Shown here: in pieces, positions 40,852 to 49,692 of the stretch
How positions within the stretch are numbered: the first letter of the stretch is position 1
How the letters are laid out: the number at the start of each line of letters is the position of its first letter
Origin: Capsulimonas corticalis
GTDB lineage: Bacteria; Armatimonadota; Armatimonadia; Armatimonadales; Capsulimonadaceae
Assembly (NCBI RefSeq): GCF_003574315.2
Contig: NZ_AP025739.1
Span: 4,402,001 to 4,466,000, forward strand
Length of the DNA: 64,000 nucleotides
Direction of reading: 5' to 3'
The notes under the pieces: model-generated
Database searches by the model: none
Seen by the model: the letters and a program-made list of their open reading frames with translations, nothing else
Told to the model about the DNA's origin: nothing
Made by a program: the position numbers and the translations under genes

Positions 40852-42205
40852 GGGCGGCGCTTTTCGCGGCGGCGCTGTCGGCGGCTTCCTGGGCGAGGAC
40901 GGTTTCCGGAGTTTCCTTCACGAAGAGCAGTCGCTTGATCCGCCGTCCGGTCACCTCCGAGATGGAGACATGGAACCCGTCCAGGTTCGACTGTTCGCCG
41001 ACGCGCGGCGCCAGGCGCAGCTTGTGCAGCGCATAGCCGCCGATAGTCTCGTACTCGTCGGGGTTCTCGATCGGGATCTCCAGGCGTTCGGCTACTTCCT
41101 CCAGCGCCACGGTGGCGGCGATGGAGTAGCGGCGGCCTTCCTCGTCGAGCGTGACAAACGGCGGGGGCTCGTCATGCTCGTCTTGAATCTCGCCGATCAG
41201 CTCTTCGATGATGTCTTCCAATGTCACCAGGCCGGCCGTGCCGCCGTATTCATCCAGCACCAGCGCCTGATGCGTGTGGCTTTTCTGAAGCTCCTTGAGC
41301 AGTTCGTCGATCGGTTTCGTTTCGGGGATGCCGATGATGGGGCGCATGACGGTCCGGATGTCGGCCTTGGGATCCCCGGCGATCGCCAGCAGGTCCTTGA
41401 TATGGATCATGCCGAGCACGTGGTCCCGGTCGCCTTCGCAGAGCGGGTATCGCGTGAAGCCGTTTTCAATCGCCACCTCGACGTTGCGGCCCACGGTCCA
41501 GGTGGTCGAAAGATAGACCATATCGACGCGCGGCACCATGATCTCGCGGGCCATCGTGTGCGCGAAGTCGAACATGTTCTCGGCCAGCTCTACCTCGGAC
41601 GGGCGCAGCGCGCCTTCCCGGTGCGAGTGCGCCATGATCGCCAGGATTTCATCCTCGGAGTGCGCCTGCTCGTGCTCGTCGCTGGGCTCGATCTTGAGTC
41701 GGCGCGCGATGACCTTCGCGGACATCTCCAGCATCGCGATCAGCGGGTAGCCGACCTTCAGGAAGATGCGCATGATGGGGGCGACGCCGAGCGCGGTGTC
41801 CTCGGTATGCGCGATGACCCACCACTTCGGCAGCAGTTCGCCGAAAATGATGTGGAAACTGGTGATCAGAACAAAGCCGAGCACGATGGCGATCGTGTGG
41901 ACGTTCGGTCCGAAGTGGTCCAGACCAGCGGCGTGGAAGAGTGGGAGGAGCACCGCCGTCATGGCGGGCTCGCCGATATAACCGAGCGCGAGGGAGGCGA
42001 TGGTGACGCCCAGCTGCGTGGCGGAGAGATAGGTGTCCAGGCGCGTCAGGAGGCCCTGGACTGCCTTCGCGCGGGTATTGCCCGCCTCCACCAGTTCAGC
42101 GATGCGTGTTTGGCGTACGCGGACGAATGCGAACTCGGCCGCGACGAAAAATCCGTTCAGGGCGACGATCAGAAGCGTCAGCCCCAGTTTTAAGAAAGGT
42201 TCCAT
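40844..42205 (-). CDS. CNNM/CorC (hemolysin) family membrane protein
   Basis: 453 residues. The N-terminal DUF21/CNNM membrane domain (1-190) is followed by two CBS domains (about 205-330, with VPRVDMVYLS and YPLCEGDRDHVLGMIHIKDLL) and a C-terminal CorC_HlyC domain (about 345-430, with EYETIGGYALHKL). Relatives export Mg2+ or other divalent cations with CBS domains sensing nucleotides. VLDEYGGTAGLVTLEDIIEE is a strong family signature. It heads a two-gene unit with the HI0933 flavoprotein. Confidence 0.9.
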   Translation of the reverse strand: MEPFLKLGLTLLIVALNGFFVAAEFAFVRVRQTRIAELVEAGNTRAKAVQGLLTRLDTYLSATQLGVTIASLALGYIGEPAMTAVLLPLFHAAGLDHFGPNVHTIAIVLGFVLITSFHIIFGELLPKWWVIAHTEDTALGVAPIMRIFLKVGYPLIAMLEMSAKVIARRLKIEPSDEHEQAHSEDEILAIMAHSHREGALRPSEVELAENMFDFAHTMAREIMVPRVDMVYLSTTWTVGRNVEVAIENGFTRYPLCEGDRDHVLGMIHIKDLLAIAGDPKADIRTVMRPIIGIPETKPIDELLKELQKSHTHQALVLDEYGGTAGLVTLEDIIEELIGEIQDEHDEPPPFVTLDEEGRRYSIAATVALEEVAERLEIPIENPDEYETIGGYALHKLRLAPRVGEQSNLDGFHVSISEVTGRRIKRLLFVKETPETVLAQEAADSAAAKSAAHE

Positions 42206-42332
42206 AGTTTAGCTCATATTAGGCGCTATGAGCGGCGCCGGCTGGACGCGAACGTACAGCAATCGTTGAAAAGTATTACCCTCTTTTTCGCAAAGTTTAT
42301 CGGTCTGCGGTCGTTTACTCCTGCGGAAAATG

Positions 42333-43343
42333 TTAGCCATGATCGCCGATCATCAGCGCTTTTCGCACGATTCGCATGGTGTCCACGGCGGCGGCGCGGG
42401 CGCGTTCGGCGCCTTCCTTGAGCACCTGATCGACGTAACCGGGATCCGCCTCGAGCTCCGCGCGCTTGGCGCGCAGCGGGGCGAGGTTCTCATTGATCAC
42501 TTCGGCCAGCTCTTTCTTGGACTGCCCGCAGCCGCGCAATCCGGCCCGGCATTCGTCCCACTGCGTCAGATAATTCGCCGGATCGTAGGTGCGGCGCAGC
42601 TTGCAGGCGACGCATCCCTCGGGCTCGCCCGGATCCGTGATGTGGATCTTGGTCGGCGTGGTGAACGCCTTATTGATCTTCTTCTGCGTTTCCTTGGCGG
42701 TGTCCGAAAGATAGATCGCGTTGTCGTAAGACTTGCTCATCTTGCGTCCGTCCAGGCCGGGGACCTCGCCGGTCGCCTCGCTGATGATCGCCTGCGGCTC
42801 CGGGAAGATCTCTTCGCCGACGATCTTGTTGAAGCGGCGCACGATCTCACGAGAAATCTCGATATGCGCCGCTTGATCGCGGCCGACGGGGACGGCGTGC
42901 GCGCGGTACAGCACAATATCGGCGGTTTGGAGCACCGGGTATCCCAGCAGTCCGTAAGAGACCTGGGTGTCGTTTTCCTTGATGATCTCGCGCTTCTCTT
43001 TGTACGTCGGCACGCGCTCCAGCCATCCGACCGGAGTCGTCATGGAGAGGAGCAGATGCAGCTCGGCGTGCTCCTTGACATCGGACTGACGGAAGATCGC
43101 GCACTTGGCGGGATCGAGGCCGGCGCTCAGGTAATCGATCGCCGTCTGCCGCGCGGCTTCGCGCAGGTCCACATGCTTCTCCGCGACCGTCGTGAGCGAG
43201 TGCCAGTCCGCCACGAAGCAGAACATCTCATAGTCGTCCTGTAGCTTCGTCCACGGGCGTAGCGCGCCTTCCAGATTGCCCAAATGCAGCTTGCCGCCGC
43301 CCGTCGGCTGCATGCCGGATAAGATTCGTTTTTTAGTCGTCAT
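42333..43343 (-). CDS. trpS: Tryptophan--tRNA ligase
   Basis: 336 residues, a class I synthetase. The N-terminal GMQPTGGGKLHLGNLEGALRP contains the HIGH-equivalent HLGN; KMSKSYDNAIYL contains KMSKS; AVPVGRDQAAHIE is the conserved AMP-binding loop. It charges tRNA-Trp. It starts 4 bp after the M50 gene stop, so it is the third gene of lysA-M50-trpS. A Cys-rich insertion (EPEGCVACKL...CRAGLRGC) near 235-270 is like the metal-site insertion seen in some bacterial TrpRS. Confidence 0.95.
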   Translation of the reverse strand: MTTKKRILSGMQPTGGGKLHLGNLEGALRPWTKLQDDYEMFCFVADWHSLTTVAEKHVDLREAARQTAIDYLSAGLDPAKCAIFRQSDVKEHAELHLLLSMTTPVGWLERVPTYKEKREIIKENDTQVSYGLLGYPVLQTADIVLYRAHAVPVGRDQAAHIEISREIVRRFNKIVGEEIFPEPQAIISEATGEVPGLDGRKMSKSYDNAIYLSDTAKETQKKINKAFTTPTKIHITDPGEPEGCVACKLRRTYDPANYLTQWDECRAGLRGCGQSKKELAEVINENLAPLRAKRAELEADPGYVDQVLKEGAERARAAAVDTMRIVRKALMIGDHG

Positions 43344-43347
43344 GGAT

Positions 43348-43977
43348 CTATCTTATTAAAAAGCCTGCCAGCAGCGCTGCCGGAACGCCAATGATATATT
43401 GCGAGATGCGAGTGAAAATGAGGATCATGACCAGCAGAAGGCCAATCGGCTCCAGCGTCTTCTGGTAGGTCATCGCCGCTCTGTCCGGCAGCAATCCCAA
43501 AAGGACACGGAAGCCGTCGAACCCGGGAATTGGCAGTAAGTTCAGAACGAACAGCGCGCAGTTGACGGTCAGCCCGATCGTCACGAACATGAGGGCCGTT
43601 GGGCTGATGACAGTATGGGTTGCCAGGATGAGCCGGATCACGCCGGCGAAGACGCACGCTTGAAGAAAGTTCGACGCGGGGCCGGCGAACGAGACGAGCG
43701 TCGAGTCGCGCTTCGGGTGCTTAAACTTCCCAGGATAGGTAATCACCGGCTTGCCCCAGCCGATGCCGTATCCCAGCGCCACGGTCACAGCCATGAGGAA
43801 TGTGCCCATCGGATCGAGATGGTCGACCGGGTTGAGCGAGATACGTCCCTGATTGCGGGGCGTATCGTCGCCCAATTTGTCCGCGACGATCGCGTGCGAG
43901 AACTCGTGGATGGTGATGGCGATCACCAGCACCAGCATCGTCGTCACGAACGTCAGCAGGTCGAAATTTTGAAACAT
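43348..43977 (-). CDS. Site-2 protease family (M50) membrane metalloprotease
   Basis: 209 residues with about five membrane helices. The zinc site is HEFSH (His24, Glu25, His28) and the third ligand Asp154 in NLLPIPGFDG. These intramembrane proteases cut membrane-anchored regulators; this short form without PDZ is the common housekeeping type of unknown substrate. It lies 6 bp after lysA and 4 bp before trpS in one operon. Confidence 0.9.
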   Translation of the reverse strand: MFQNFDLLTFVTTMLVLVIAITIHEFSHAIVADKLGDDTPRNQGRISLNPVDHLDPMGTFLMAVTVALGYGIGWGKPVITYPGKFKHPKRDSTLVSFAGPASNFLQACVFAGVIRLILATHTVISPTALMFVTIGLTVNCALFVLNLLPIPGFDGFRVLLGLLPDRAAMTYQKTLEPIGLLLVMILIFTRISQYIIGVPAALLAGFLIR

Positions 43978-43983
43978 GAGAGG

Positions 43984-45309
43984 CTACGCCAGACGTTCCG
44001 GGATAATGTCCAGCCGCACCACGTCGTCCAGCGTCTCGCGGCGCGAGACGAGGTCGGCTTCGCCGTCTTTGACGAAGACGCAGGCGGGTTTGGTGAATCG
44101 GTTATAGTTGGACGCCATCACGTAGTTATAGGCTCCCGTGGACTGCACGGCGAGGATATCGCCGGTCTCGATATGCCCGATTTTCGTGGACTGGATCAAA
44201 ATGTCCGTCTCGCAGTGCTTGCCGGCGATGCGCACTTCCTGATCCTTGGCCTCGCCCATGCGGTTGGCGACCAGGACTTCGTACACGGCGTCGTAAAGCT
44301 GCGGGCGCGGGTTGTCCGACATGCCGCCGTCGATCGTCACATAGGTGCGAGTTCCTGGATCCTGGGGAATGTTGACGCGCTTGATGACGCCGACGGTGTA
44401 GAGGGTCGTGCCCGTCTCGCCGACCAGCGCGCGACCCGGCTCCTGAAGCAGGCGCGGCTCCGGCACGTCATACTTCTCCAGCGCGGCGCGCAGCGCGCCG
44501 ATCAGGGTGTCGCCGAACTCTTCATAAGACGGGGGATGCTGGTCTTCCGTATAACGGATGCCGAGGCCGCCGCCGATGTCCAGATCTTCGGGCATCCAGC
44601 CGGTGGCGTCCGCGATCGTGCGCATGAAGCCGACCATGATGTCGATCGCCTGCTCGTGTGTGTGGGCGTCGAGCAGCTGTGAGCCGATGTGGCAGTGGAT
44701 CCCGGTGATCTTCAGATGCGGCGCGAACTCCAGGGCTTCGGTGATCGCCTCCAGCGCATCGCCGTTCGCGACGCTCAGGCCGAACTTGGTGTCTTCCTGG
44801 CCGGTGCTGATGCGCCGGTGCGTGTGCGGATCGATGCCGGGGGTGACGCGCAGCAGAATTTTCTGGGTCTTGCCCTTCTTCTCGGCCAGCGTCTTGAGCT
44901 GGCGAAGCTCCAGCAGGTTGTCCACGACGATGCAGCCGACGCCGAAGTCCATCGCCATCTCCAGCTCGAAGAGGGATTTATTGTTGCCGTGCAGCAGAAC
45001 GCGGTCCAGGGGGAAACCGGCCCGAATGGCGGTGTAAAGCTCGCCGGCGGACGCGACGTCCAGGCTCAGCCCTTCCTGCTCAACCACCTTGCAGATCGCC
45101 ATATTCAAAAAGGCTTTGGAGGCGAACGAGATGTCGTTCTTAGGATAGCGCGCTTCGAACACTGCTTTATAGTTCCGGCAGTTCTCGCGGATCGTCTCTT
45201 CGTCCATCACATAAAGCGGGGTGCCGAATTCTTTCACCAGATCGATGGCGTCGCATCCGCCAATTTCCAAGTGACCTTCCGCGTTTACCCGCTGAGTCCC
45301 CAGCAGCAT
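43984..45309 (-). CDS. lysA: Diaminopimelate decarboxylase
   Basis: 441 residues from ATG 45309 with AGGAGAAGG upstream. The PLP lysine is Lys65 in ISFASKAF. HGNNKS, TGIHCHIGSQL, DIGGGLGIRYTED, EPGRALVG and the dimer-interface GAYNYVMASNYNRFTKP are all present. LysA converts meso-diaminopimelate to lysine with pyridoxal phosphate. The frame reaches 45354 but the promoter and hairpin (45342-45379) argue for the shorter start. First gene of an operon with the M50 protease and trpS. Confidence 0.95.
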   Translation of the reverse strand: MLLGTQRVNAEGHLEIGGCDAIDLVKEFGTPLYVMDEETIRENCRNYKAVFEARYPKNDISFASKAFLNMAICKVVEQEGLSLDVASAGELYTAIRAGFPLDRVLLHGNNKSLFELEMAMDFGVGCIVVDNLLELRQLKTLAEKKGKTQKILLRVTPGIDPHTHRRISTGQEDTKFGLSVANGDALEAITEALEFAPHLKITGIHCHIGSQLLDAHTHEQAIDIMVGFMRTIADATGWMPEDLDIGGGLGIRYTEDQHPPSYEEFGDTLIGALRAALEKYDVPEPRLLQEPGRALVGETGTTLYTVGVIKRVNIPQDPGTRTYVTIDGGMSDNPRPQLYDAVYEVLVANRMGEAKDQEVRIAGKHCETDILIQSTKIGHIETGDILAVQSTGAYNYVMASNYNRFTKPACVFVKDGEADLVSRRETLDDVVRLDIIPERLA

Positions 45310-45333
45310 TCGTCCTTCTCCTCGCCCGTCGTC

Positions 45334-45366
45334 AAAAAAATGACCCGCGTCCAAGCGGGGCGGGTC
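45334..45366 (-). promoter_or_regulatory. Terminator-like hairpin in the lysA leader
   Basis: Minus-strand GACCCGC (45366-45360) pairs with GCGGGTC (45348-45342), followed by seven T (45340-45334), then the lysA ribosome site. It begins at the predicted transcription start, so it may be an attenuator, a 5' stabiliser, or a terminator for incoming transcripts. Confidence 0.5.
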
Positions 45367-45373
45367 CTGGAAG

Positions 45374-45382
45374 ATTTTAGCA
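45374..45382 (-). promoter_or_regulatory. lysA extended -10 box
   Basis: Minus-strand TGC-TAAAAT, about 65 nt before ATG 45309. Confidence 0.45.
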
Positions 45383-45655
45383 TAGGTCGGGGCGGCAAGT
45401 CAAGGAAGCATTGCATTTTCCGCGCCAGGCGCCTGGCCCAGGATCTCCATAAGAAAGGAAATCGCGCCGGGGAAATCGACATCCGCCAGGAATACTTGAT
45501 TTTTGAAGGCAGGCGTGTCTTAGGAGAAGATCTCGTATTTTGAGCGGTGGGGAGCGGCGTGTATTCCCCCGAACACTAGGTTAGGCGACAAGAAAGATTT
45601 GTCGATTCTAACTTCGTTTCGCTGGGAGTAATACACAAGATGTAGGGAGAGAATC
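45383..45655. other. Intergenic region without recognised gene
   Basis: About 270 bp between the lysA promoter and the 45656 gene. GCGCCAGGCGCCTGGC (near 45422-45437) is a short GC palindrome. Short frames here lack start signals. No RNA family recognised. Confidence 0.35.
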
Positions 45656-45973
45656 ATGCCACTCGTCGAACCCGTCGCCCCACTGGCCGACGGCTTACAA
45701 TCAACCATGGAAAGGACACAGACGGCGGCGGAGGTGAGTGTGCGGGTCGCCGCAATTTCCGACGCCCGCATGCCGAATATCGTGACGCAGTCGGTGCAGG
45801 ATTTGAATTCCGCGGTCGCCAGAACCAAGCAGGCCATCCTGTCCGGATCGCTGTCGGGAGATCTGAGCGTCGCGGCGGCCATCGGCAACCTCGTTGTCGC
45901 GGCCTCCCACATCGATCACCTGATCGCGACAATACCGCCGAACCTCGGCGTGCAATACGATGTGAACGGATGA
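45656..45973 (+). CDS. Small uncharacterised protein, 105 aa
   Basis: 105 residues, soluble, mostly helical, Ala/Ser/Val-rich (SVQDLNSAVARTKQAILSGS; AAAIGNLVVAASHIDHLIA), with no cysteine. AGGGAGAG lies 6 nt before the ATG. It resembles small helical proteins of no known family. Divergent from lysA and convergent with the kinase gene. Confidence 0.55.
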   Translation: MPLVEPVAPLADGLQSTMERTQTAAEVSVRVAAISDARMPNIVTQSVQDLNSAVARTKQAILSGSLSGDLSVAAAIGNLVVAASHIDHLIATIPPNLGVQYDVNG

Positions 45974-46085
45974 GCCGTTCGATAACGGAAATTATAGGAA
46001 AAGGAGGAAATGTATCGAGACAAAAATCCTATCACTGCGCCTTCATGAAGAAGCGCCCGTCTTTCAGCAATGTCGGACTCCGAGC

Positions 46086-46117
46086 TTCGACCGCGAGCGA
46101 ACAATCTCGCGGTCGAA
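46086..46117. terminator. Hairpin between the 105-aa gene and the sensor kinase gene
   Basis: Perfect 12-bp arms TTCGACCGCGAG / CTCGCGGTCGAA with an 8-nt loop, between convergent stops at 45973 and 46147. It can serve both strands. Confidence 0.6.
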
Positions 46118-46146
46118 ATCGAACTATCTTTGACAACTTCGGATTG

Positions 46147-47958
46147 CTATTTCCCAAAGTTGATCGCCGCGACGGTCGTGTCGTCCACGTTCGTCAGGGT
46201 GAACTTGCCCTGAAGATCGCCGTTCACGAGCGATTCGACGATCTGCAAGCCGAGGGAATTTGTTTTCTTAATATCGAACGTCGCCGCCAGCGGCTGCCCG
46301 TCGTTGGTGACCAGCAGTTCGACGTGGCGCGAATCTTCGTGCAGGCGAATAGAAATCGAGCCTTCGTCGAAGCTGGGGCCGAAGCCGTGTTCTACGGCGT
46401 TTTGCACCAGCTCATTGAGGATCAGCGCGACGGATGTGGCCTGCGACGAGGGCAGGAGAATATCCGGACCCTCGATCGTCATCCGGATATGCTTGCCGGG
46501 GGCGATGATGCTCTGGCCGGTCGCCTGGACGATACTCTCGGCGATCTTCTTGACGCTGATGATGTCCAGATCTTCGCGCGCCAGCAGCTCGTGCACGGAG
46601 GCGATCGCCAGGATCCGGTTCAGGCTTTCCGTGATCACCTGTTCGACGGTGCGCTCGCCGGCGTAGTGCATCTGTAGGCGCAGGAGCGAGGCGACCTGCT
46701 GCAAGTTGTTCTTGACCCGATGGTGCATCTCCTGGATGATGGCCGATTTGACCATCAGCTTGGCGTGCTCGATCGCGATGGCGGCGTGGTTGCCCAGCGC
46801 CGTCAGAAGAGAGATCTCTTCCTCGGTGAAGTTGTGCGGCTTCTCCGTGTAGCAGTTCAGAACGCCGATCTTCTTGTTCTTCACCATGAGCGGCACGGCG
46901 GCCATCGAGGAGAGACCTTCCTTACGGGCGATCTCCGGGGACGCATACTCCGCCGAATGCTTCAGATCGTGGACGGTGATCGTGCGCCCTTCCGCTACGG
47001 CTCGCCCGGCGACGCTGTCGCCGACCTTGATGTTGGCCTTCTTGACGTAATCCTTGCTCTTGCTCTGGGTCGCCTTGATGACCAGTTCTTGCTTGTCTTC
47101 ATCGAGCAGCATCAGCGTGCAGATCTTGAACGCCATCGTTTTGGCGGTCGCCGCGACGATCAGCTGCAAAATCTCCTCCAAATAAAGATCGCTGGTGATC
47201 GTTTTGCTGACTTCGGACAGGGCCGATAGCTGCGACGTGCGCTTTTCGAGCTTCCGGTACTGGCGGGAGTTCTCGACGGCGCCGGAGATCTGCGCCGCGA
47301 TCGATTGCAGCAGCCGCACCTGAGTCTGCGTGTACTGGTGCGTCTTGACGGTGCGGACATTGATGACGCCAAGAACGTCGTTCCGGTAGACCAGCGGCAC
47401 GCTCAGAATACTCTGATACTTGTCTTCCTGCAGCTCCGGGACGAACTTGAAACGCGCGTCGTGCTGCGCGTCGTGGTCCAGCGCCACGGCCTCTTTATTC
47501 TTCGCTACCCATCCCGTCAGACCCTCGCCGACCTTGAGGCGCAGCTTACCGACCACCTCGTCCGGCTCGGACTCGGCGTCCACGGCGCGAAGGATCAGCG
47601 TATCGTGCGCTTCGTTGAACAGGTAAACCTGGGAGGAATCCGTGCCGGTGACCTGGACAGCGATTCCGGCGACCGCGCGCAGCATCTCTTCCAGATCGAA
47701 GAGAGAGCCGGTGGTTTCGCCGATCTTGCGCAGGGCTTCGCCTTCGGCGCTGCGTTCGTCGTGCGCGCGCTCCATCTCGCGGATGCGCGCGTGCGCGCCG
47801 CGCAGTTCCTTGCCCATGTTTTCCAGACTGCGGCGCAAAGAGCGGTTCGCCGCCTCCTGCGTGCTGAGGGATTCTGAATGACGCTTCAGAAAAAGATTGC
47901 GCCGCCCAAAACCAATTTTGGGCGGCACGGAAGAGTTGCGGAAATTGTGCTGTTTCAT
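46147..47958 (-). CDS. GAF-GAF-HisKA_2 sensor histidine kinase
   Basis: 603 residues, no membrane helix. A coiled coil (30-70) is followed by GAF 1 (about 85-230), GAF 2 (about 250-395), a HisKA_2 dimerisation/phosphoacceptor segment EMHHRVKNNLQQVASLLRLQ (His near 410) and an HATPase (ILNELVQNAVEHGFG; SLGLQIVESL). This is the cytoplasmic EutW/Pdtas-type kinase architecture that pairs with ANTAR regulators. The ANTAR gene ends 37 bp upstream in the same operon, so they form a two-component pair. The GAF ligands are unknown. Confidence 0.9.
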   Translation of the reverse strand: MKQHNFRNSSVPPKIGFGRRNLFLKRHSESLSTQEAANRSLRRSLENMGKELRGAHARIREMERAHDERSAEGEALRKIGETTGSLFDLEEMLRAVAGIAVQVTGTDSSQVYLFNEAHDTLILRAVDAESEPDEVVGKLRLKVGEGLTGWVAKNKEAVALDHDAQHDARFKFVPELQEDKYQSILSVPLVYRNDVLGVINVRTVKTHQYTQTQVRLLQSIAAQISGAVENSRQYRKLEKRTSQLSALSEVSKTITSDLYLEEILQLIVAATAKTMAFKICTLMLLDEDKQELVIKATQSKSKDYVKKANIKVGDSVAGRAVAEGRTITVHDLKHSAEYASPEIARKEGLSSMAAVPLMVKNKKIGVLNCYTEKPHNFTEEEISLLTALGNHAAIAIEHAKLMVKSAIIQEMHHRVKNNLQQVASLLRLQMHYAGERTVEQVITESLNRILAIASVHELLAREDLDIISVKKIAESIVQATGQSIIAPGKHIRMTIEGPDILLPSSQATSVALILNELVQNAVEHGFGPSFDEGSISIRLHEDSRHVELLVTNDGQPLAATFDIKKTNSLGLQIVESLVNGDLQGKFTLTNVDDTTVAAINFGK

Positions 47959-47995
47959 TTTCTCACATATGTGTCGTTAGGGCGATGAAGGAAGC

Positions 47996-48571
47996 TCAGA
48001 CATTGTGCGCGATGATGATCGCTTCGGCGATCTCACGCATGCTCTTGCGCGTATTCATGCTCTGAACCTGGATGCGGCGGAACGCTTCCTGCTCCTTGAG
48101 GCCATACTGATCCATCAAGATGCCCTTGGCGCGGTCCACGGACTTGCGGGTGTCCAGCTTGTTCTCAAGGTCTGTGACCTCGTTCTCCAGCTCGACGAAC
48201 TCCTCGTAGCGGGAGATCGCGATCTCCATCGCCGGCAGCAGGTCCGCTTCCTTGAAAGGCTTGACCAGATAGGCGAAGACGCCGGCGTCCTTGGCGCGGT
48301 CGACAAGGTCTTTCTGGGAGTACGCCGTCAGCAGCAGGACCGGAGCGACGCCCTCGGTCGTGATCAGCTTCGCCGCGTCAATGCCGTCCATCTCAGGCAT
48401 CTTGATGTCCAGGATGATAATGTCAGGCTTGAGTTCCCGGGCGATTTCCACCGCCTTGGCTCCGTCGCCGGCTTCGCCGACGACTTGATGACCCATATTT
48501 TCGAGCGTTTTGCGAAGATCGAGTCGAATGATCGGCTCGTCGTCCGCGATTACAATGCGAAGCGAATCCAT
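47996..48571 (-). CDS. Response regulator with ANTAR RNA-binding domain
   Basis: 191 residues from ATG 48571. The receiver has Asp10/Asp11, phosphoacceptor Asp55 in IILDIKMPEMDG, Thr82 and Lys104. A coiled linker leads to an ANTAR domain (about 130-191: VDRAKGILMDQYGLKEQEAF, then RRIQ...MREIAEAII). Phosphorylated ANTAR regulators bind paired hexaloop RNA hairpins and stop premature termination, as EutV does. The partner kinase is the next gene. AAAAGGACGG precedes the chosen start; the frame to 48721 includes untranslated leader. Confidence 0.92.
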   Translation of the reverse strand: MDSLRIVIADDEPIIRLDLRKTLENMGHQVVGEAGDGAKAVEIARELKPDIIILDIKMPEMDGIDAAKLITTEGVAPVLLLTAYSQKDLVDRAKDAGVFAYLVKPFKEADLLPAMEIAISRYEEFVELENEVTDLENKLDTRKSVDRAKGILMDQYGLKEQEAFRRIQVQSMNTRKSMREIAEAIIIAHNV

Positions 48572-48643
48572 GCTAAAGAAACCGTCCTTTTCTGTATCTT
48601 GACCCTCGCCCGATCCGTGATAATTGCGGGCGCGGGAGGAATC

Positions 48644-48652
48644 TGCTATAAT
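48644..48652 (+). promoter_or_regulatory. Extended -10 promoter of the 48731 gene
   Basis: TTGCGG (48624-48629), 17-bp spacer, TGC-TATAAT (48644-48652), about 72 nt before ATG 48731. Confidence 0.55.
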
Positions 48653-48730
48653 GTCGTGGTTTATGGTCGACAGATATATGGTCCTAATATATCGCATTAT
48701 TACGCAAAAAGCAAGTCCCAAAGGGCCCTA

Positions 48731-49636
48731 ATGAAACGTGTAACCAGCATCAGCTTGGGCTCATCGCAACGAAATAAATCTGTTGAGGCTTACTTTTTAG
48801 GTGAAAAATTTCAAATTGAACGCGTCGGAACCGACGGCGATTTGAAGCTGTTTCACCAGAAACTGGTAGAACTAGATGGTCAGGTCGACGCCTTCGGACT
48901 TGGCGGCACGGACATGCATATCTACGCGGCGGGGAAGCGCTACACCTTTCGCCAGATTGAGAAGCTTGCGTCGGCGGCGGTCAAAACTCCCGTCGTGGAC
49001 GGGAGCGGTCTGAAGAACACGCTGGAGCGGGAGACCGTTCAGTATTTGCAGCGTGAAGGGATCGTCGATTTCGCGCACTCCAAAGTATTGCTCGTGAGCG
49101 CGGTGGATCGGTTCGGCATGGCGGAGGCGCTCGACGCCACCGGCGCTTCGGTCGTTTACGGGGATATGATGTTCGGCCTGGGCGTCCCGATCGCGCTCCG
49201 CTCATTGGGCGCCGTCAACAAGGCCGCGAAGGTTCTCCTGCCGCTGGTCGTCCAGATGCCGTTTTCCTGGCTCTACCCAACCGGCGAGAAGCAAAACACA
49301 ATCACGCCGAAGTGGACCAATTTCTACGACGAAGCGAACGTGATCGCCGGGGACTTTCCGTATATTCGCCGCTACATGCCGGAGACGCTCGCCGGCAAGA
49401 TCGTTCTGACAAACACGACGACCGCGGAAGACGTGGAAGCGCTGACCAAGCGCGGCGTCAAAACGCTGATCACGACGACGCCGGAGTTTGAAGGCCGCTC
49501 GTTTGGGACCAACGTCATGGAAGGCGTGCTCGTGACCCTTTCCGGACGCAAGCCCGAGGATCTCTCGCCCAAGGACTACATGGACCTGATGGCGAAGCTG
49601 AACTGGAAGCCGCGGATCCAGACGCTCAACACATAA
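48731..49636 (+). CDS. Conserved protein of the group labelled quinate 5-dehydrogenase
   Basis: 301 residues. It begins KRVTSISLGSSQRNK, carries FGLGGTDMHIYAAGKRY and a late KIVLTNTTTAEDVEALTKRGV. Similar proteins in other phyla are often annotated as quinate 5-dehydrogenase, but I see no clear Rossmann glycine motif and I regard the name as weakly supported. It is followed after 56 bp by the acyl-ACP-reductase-like gene on the same strand, so a shared pathway is likely. Function not assigned. Confidence 0.65.
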   Translation: MKRVTSISLGSSQRNKSVEAYFLGEKFQIERVGTDGDLKLFHQKLVELDGQVDAFGLGGTDMHIYAAGKRYTFRQIEKLASAAVKTPVVDGSGLKNTLERETVQYLQREGIVDFAHSKVLLVSAVDRFGMAEALDATGASVVYGDMMFGLGVPIALRSLGAVNKAAKVLLPLVVQMPFSWLYPTGEKQNTITPKWTNFYDEANVIAGDFPYIRRYMPETLAGKIVLTNTTTAEDVEALTKRGVKTLITTTPEFEGRSFGTNVMEGVLVTLSGRKPEDLSPKDYMDLMAKLNWKPRIQTLNT

Positions 49637-49692
49637 CGATCGCCGCCGTAAATTTCGCACTCTGCTGAACAAGCAACCCAAAGGGTAATTTT

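Noticed and set aside
40697-42193. 498-codon plus-strand frame opposite the CNNM and HI0933 genes
   Set aside because: Antisense to two coding genes with clear domains; composition is a complement artefact.
46012-46050. 12-codon ORF after AAGGAGGAA
   Set aside because: Only about 2 nt separate the Shine-Dalgarno from the ATG and nothing about the peptide is distinctive.
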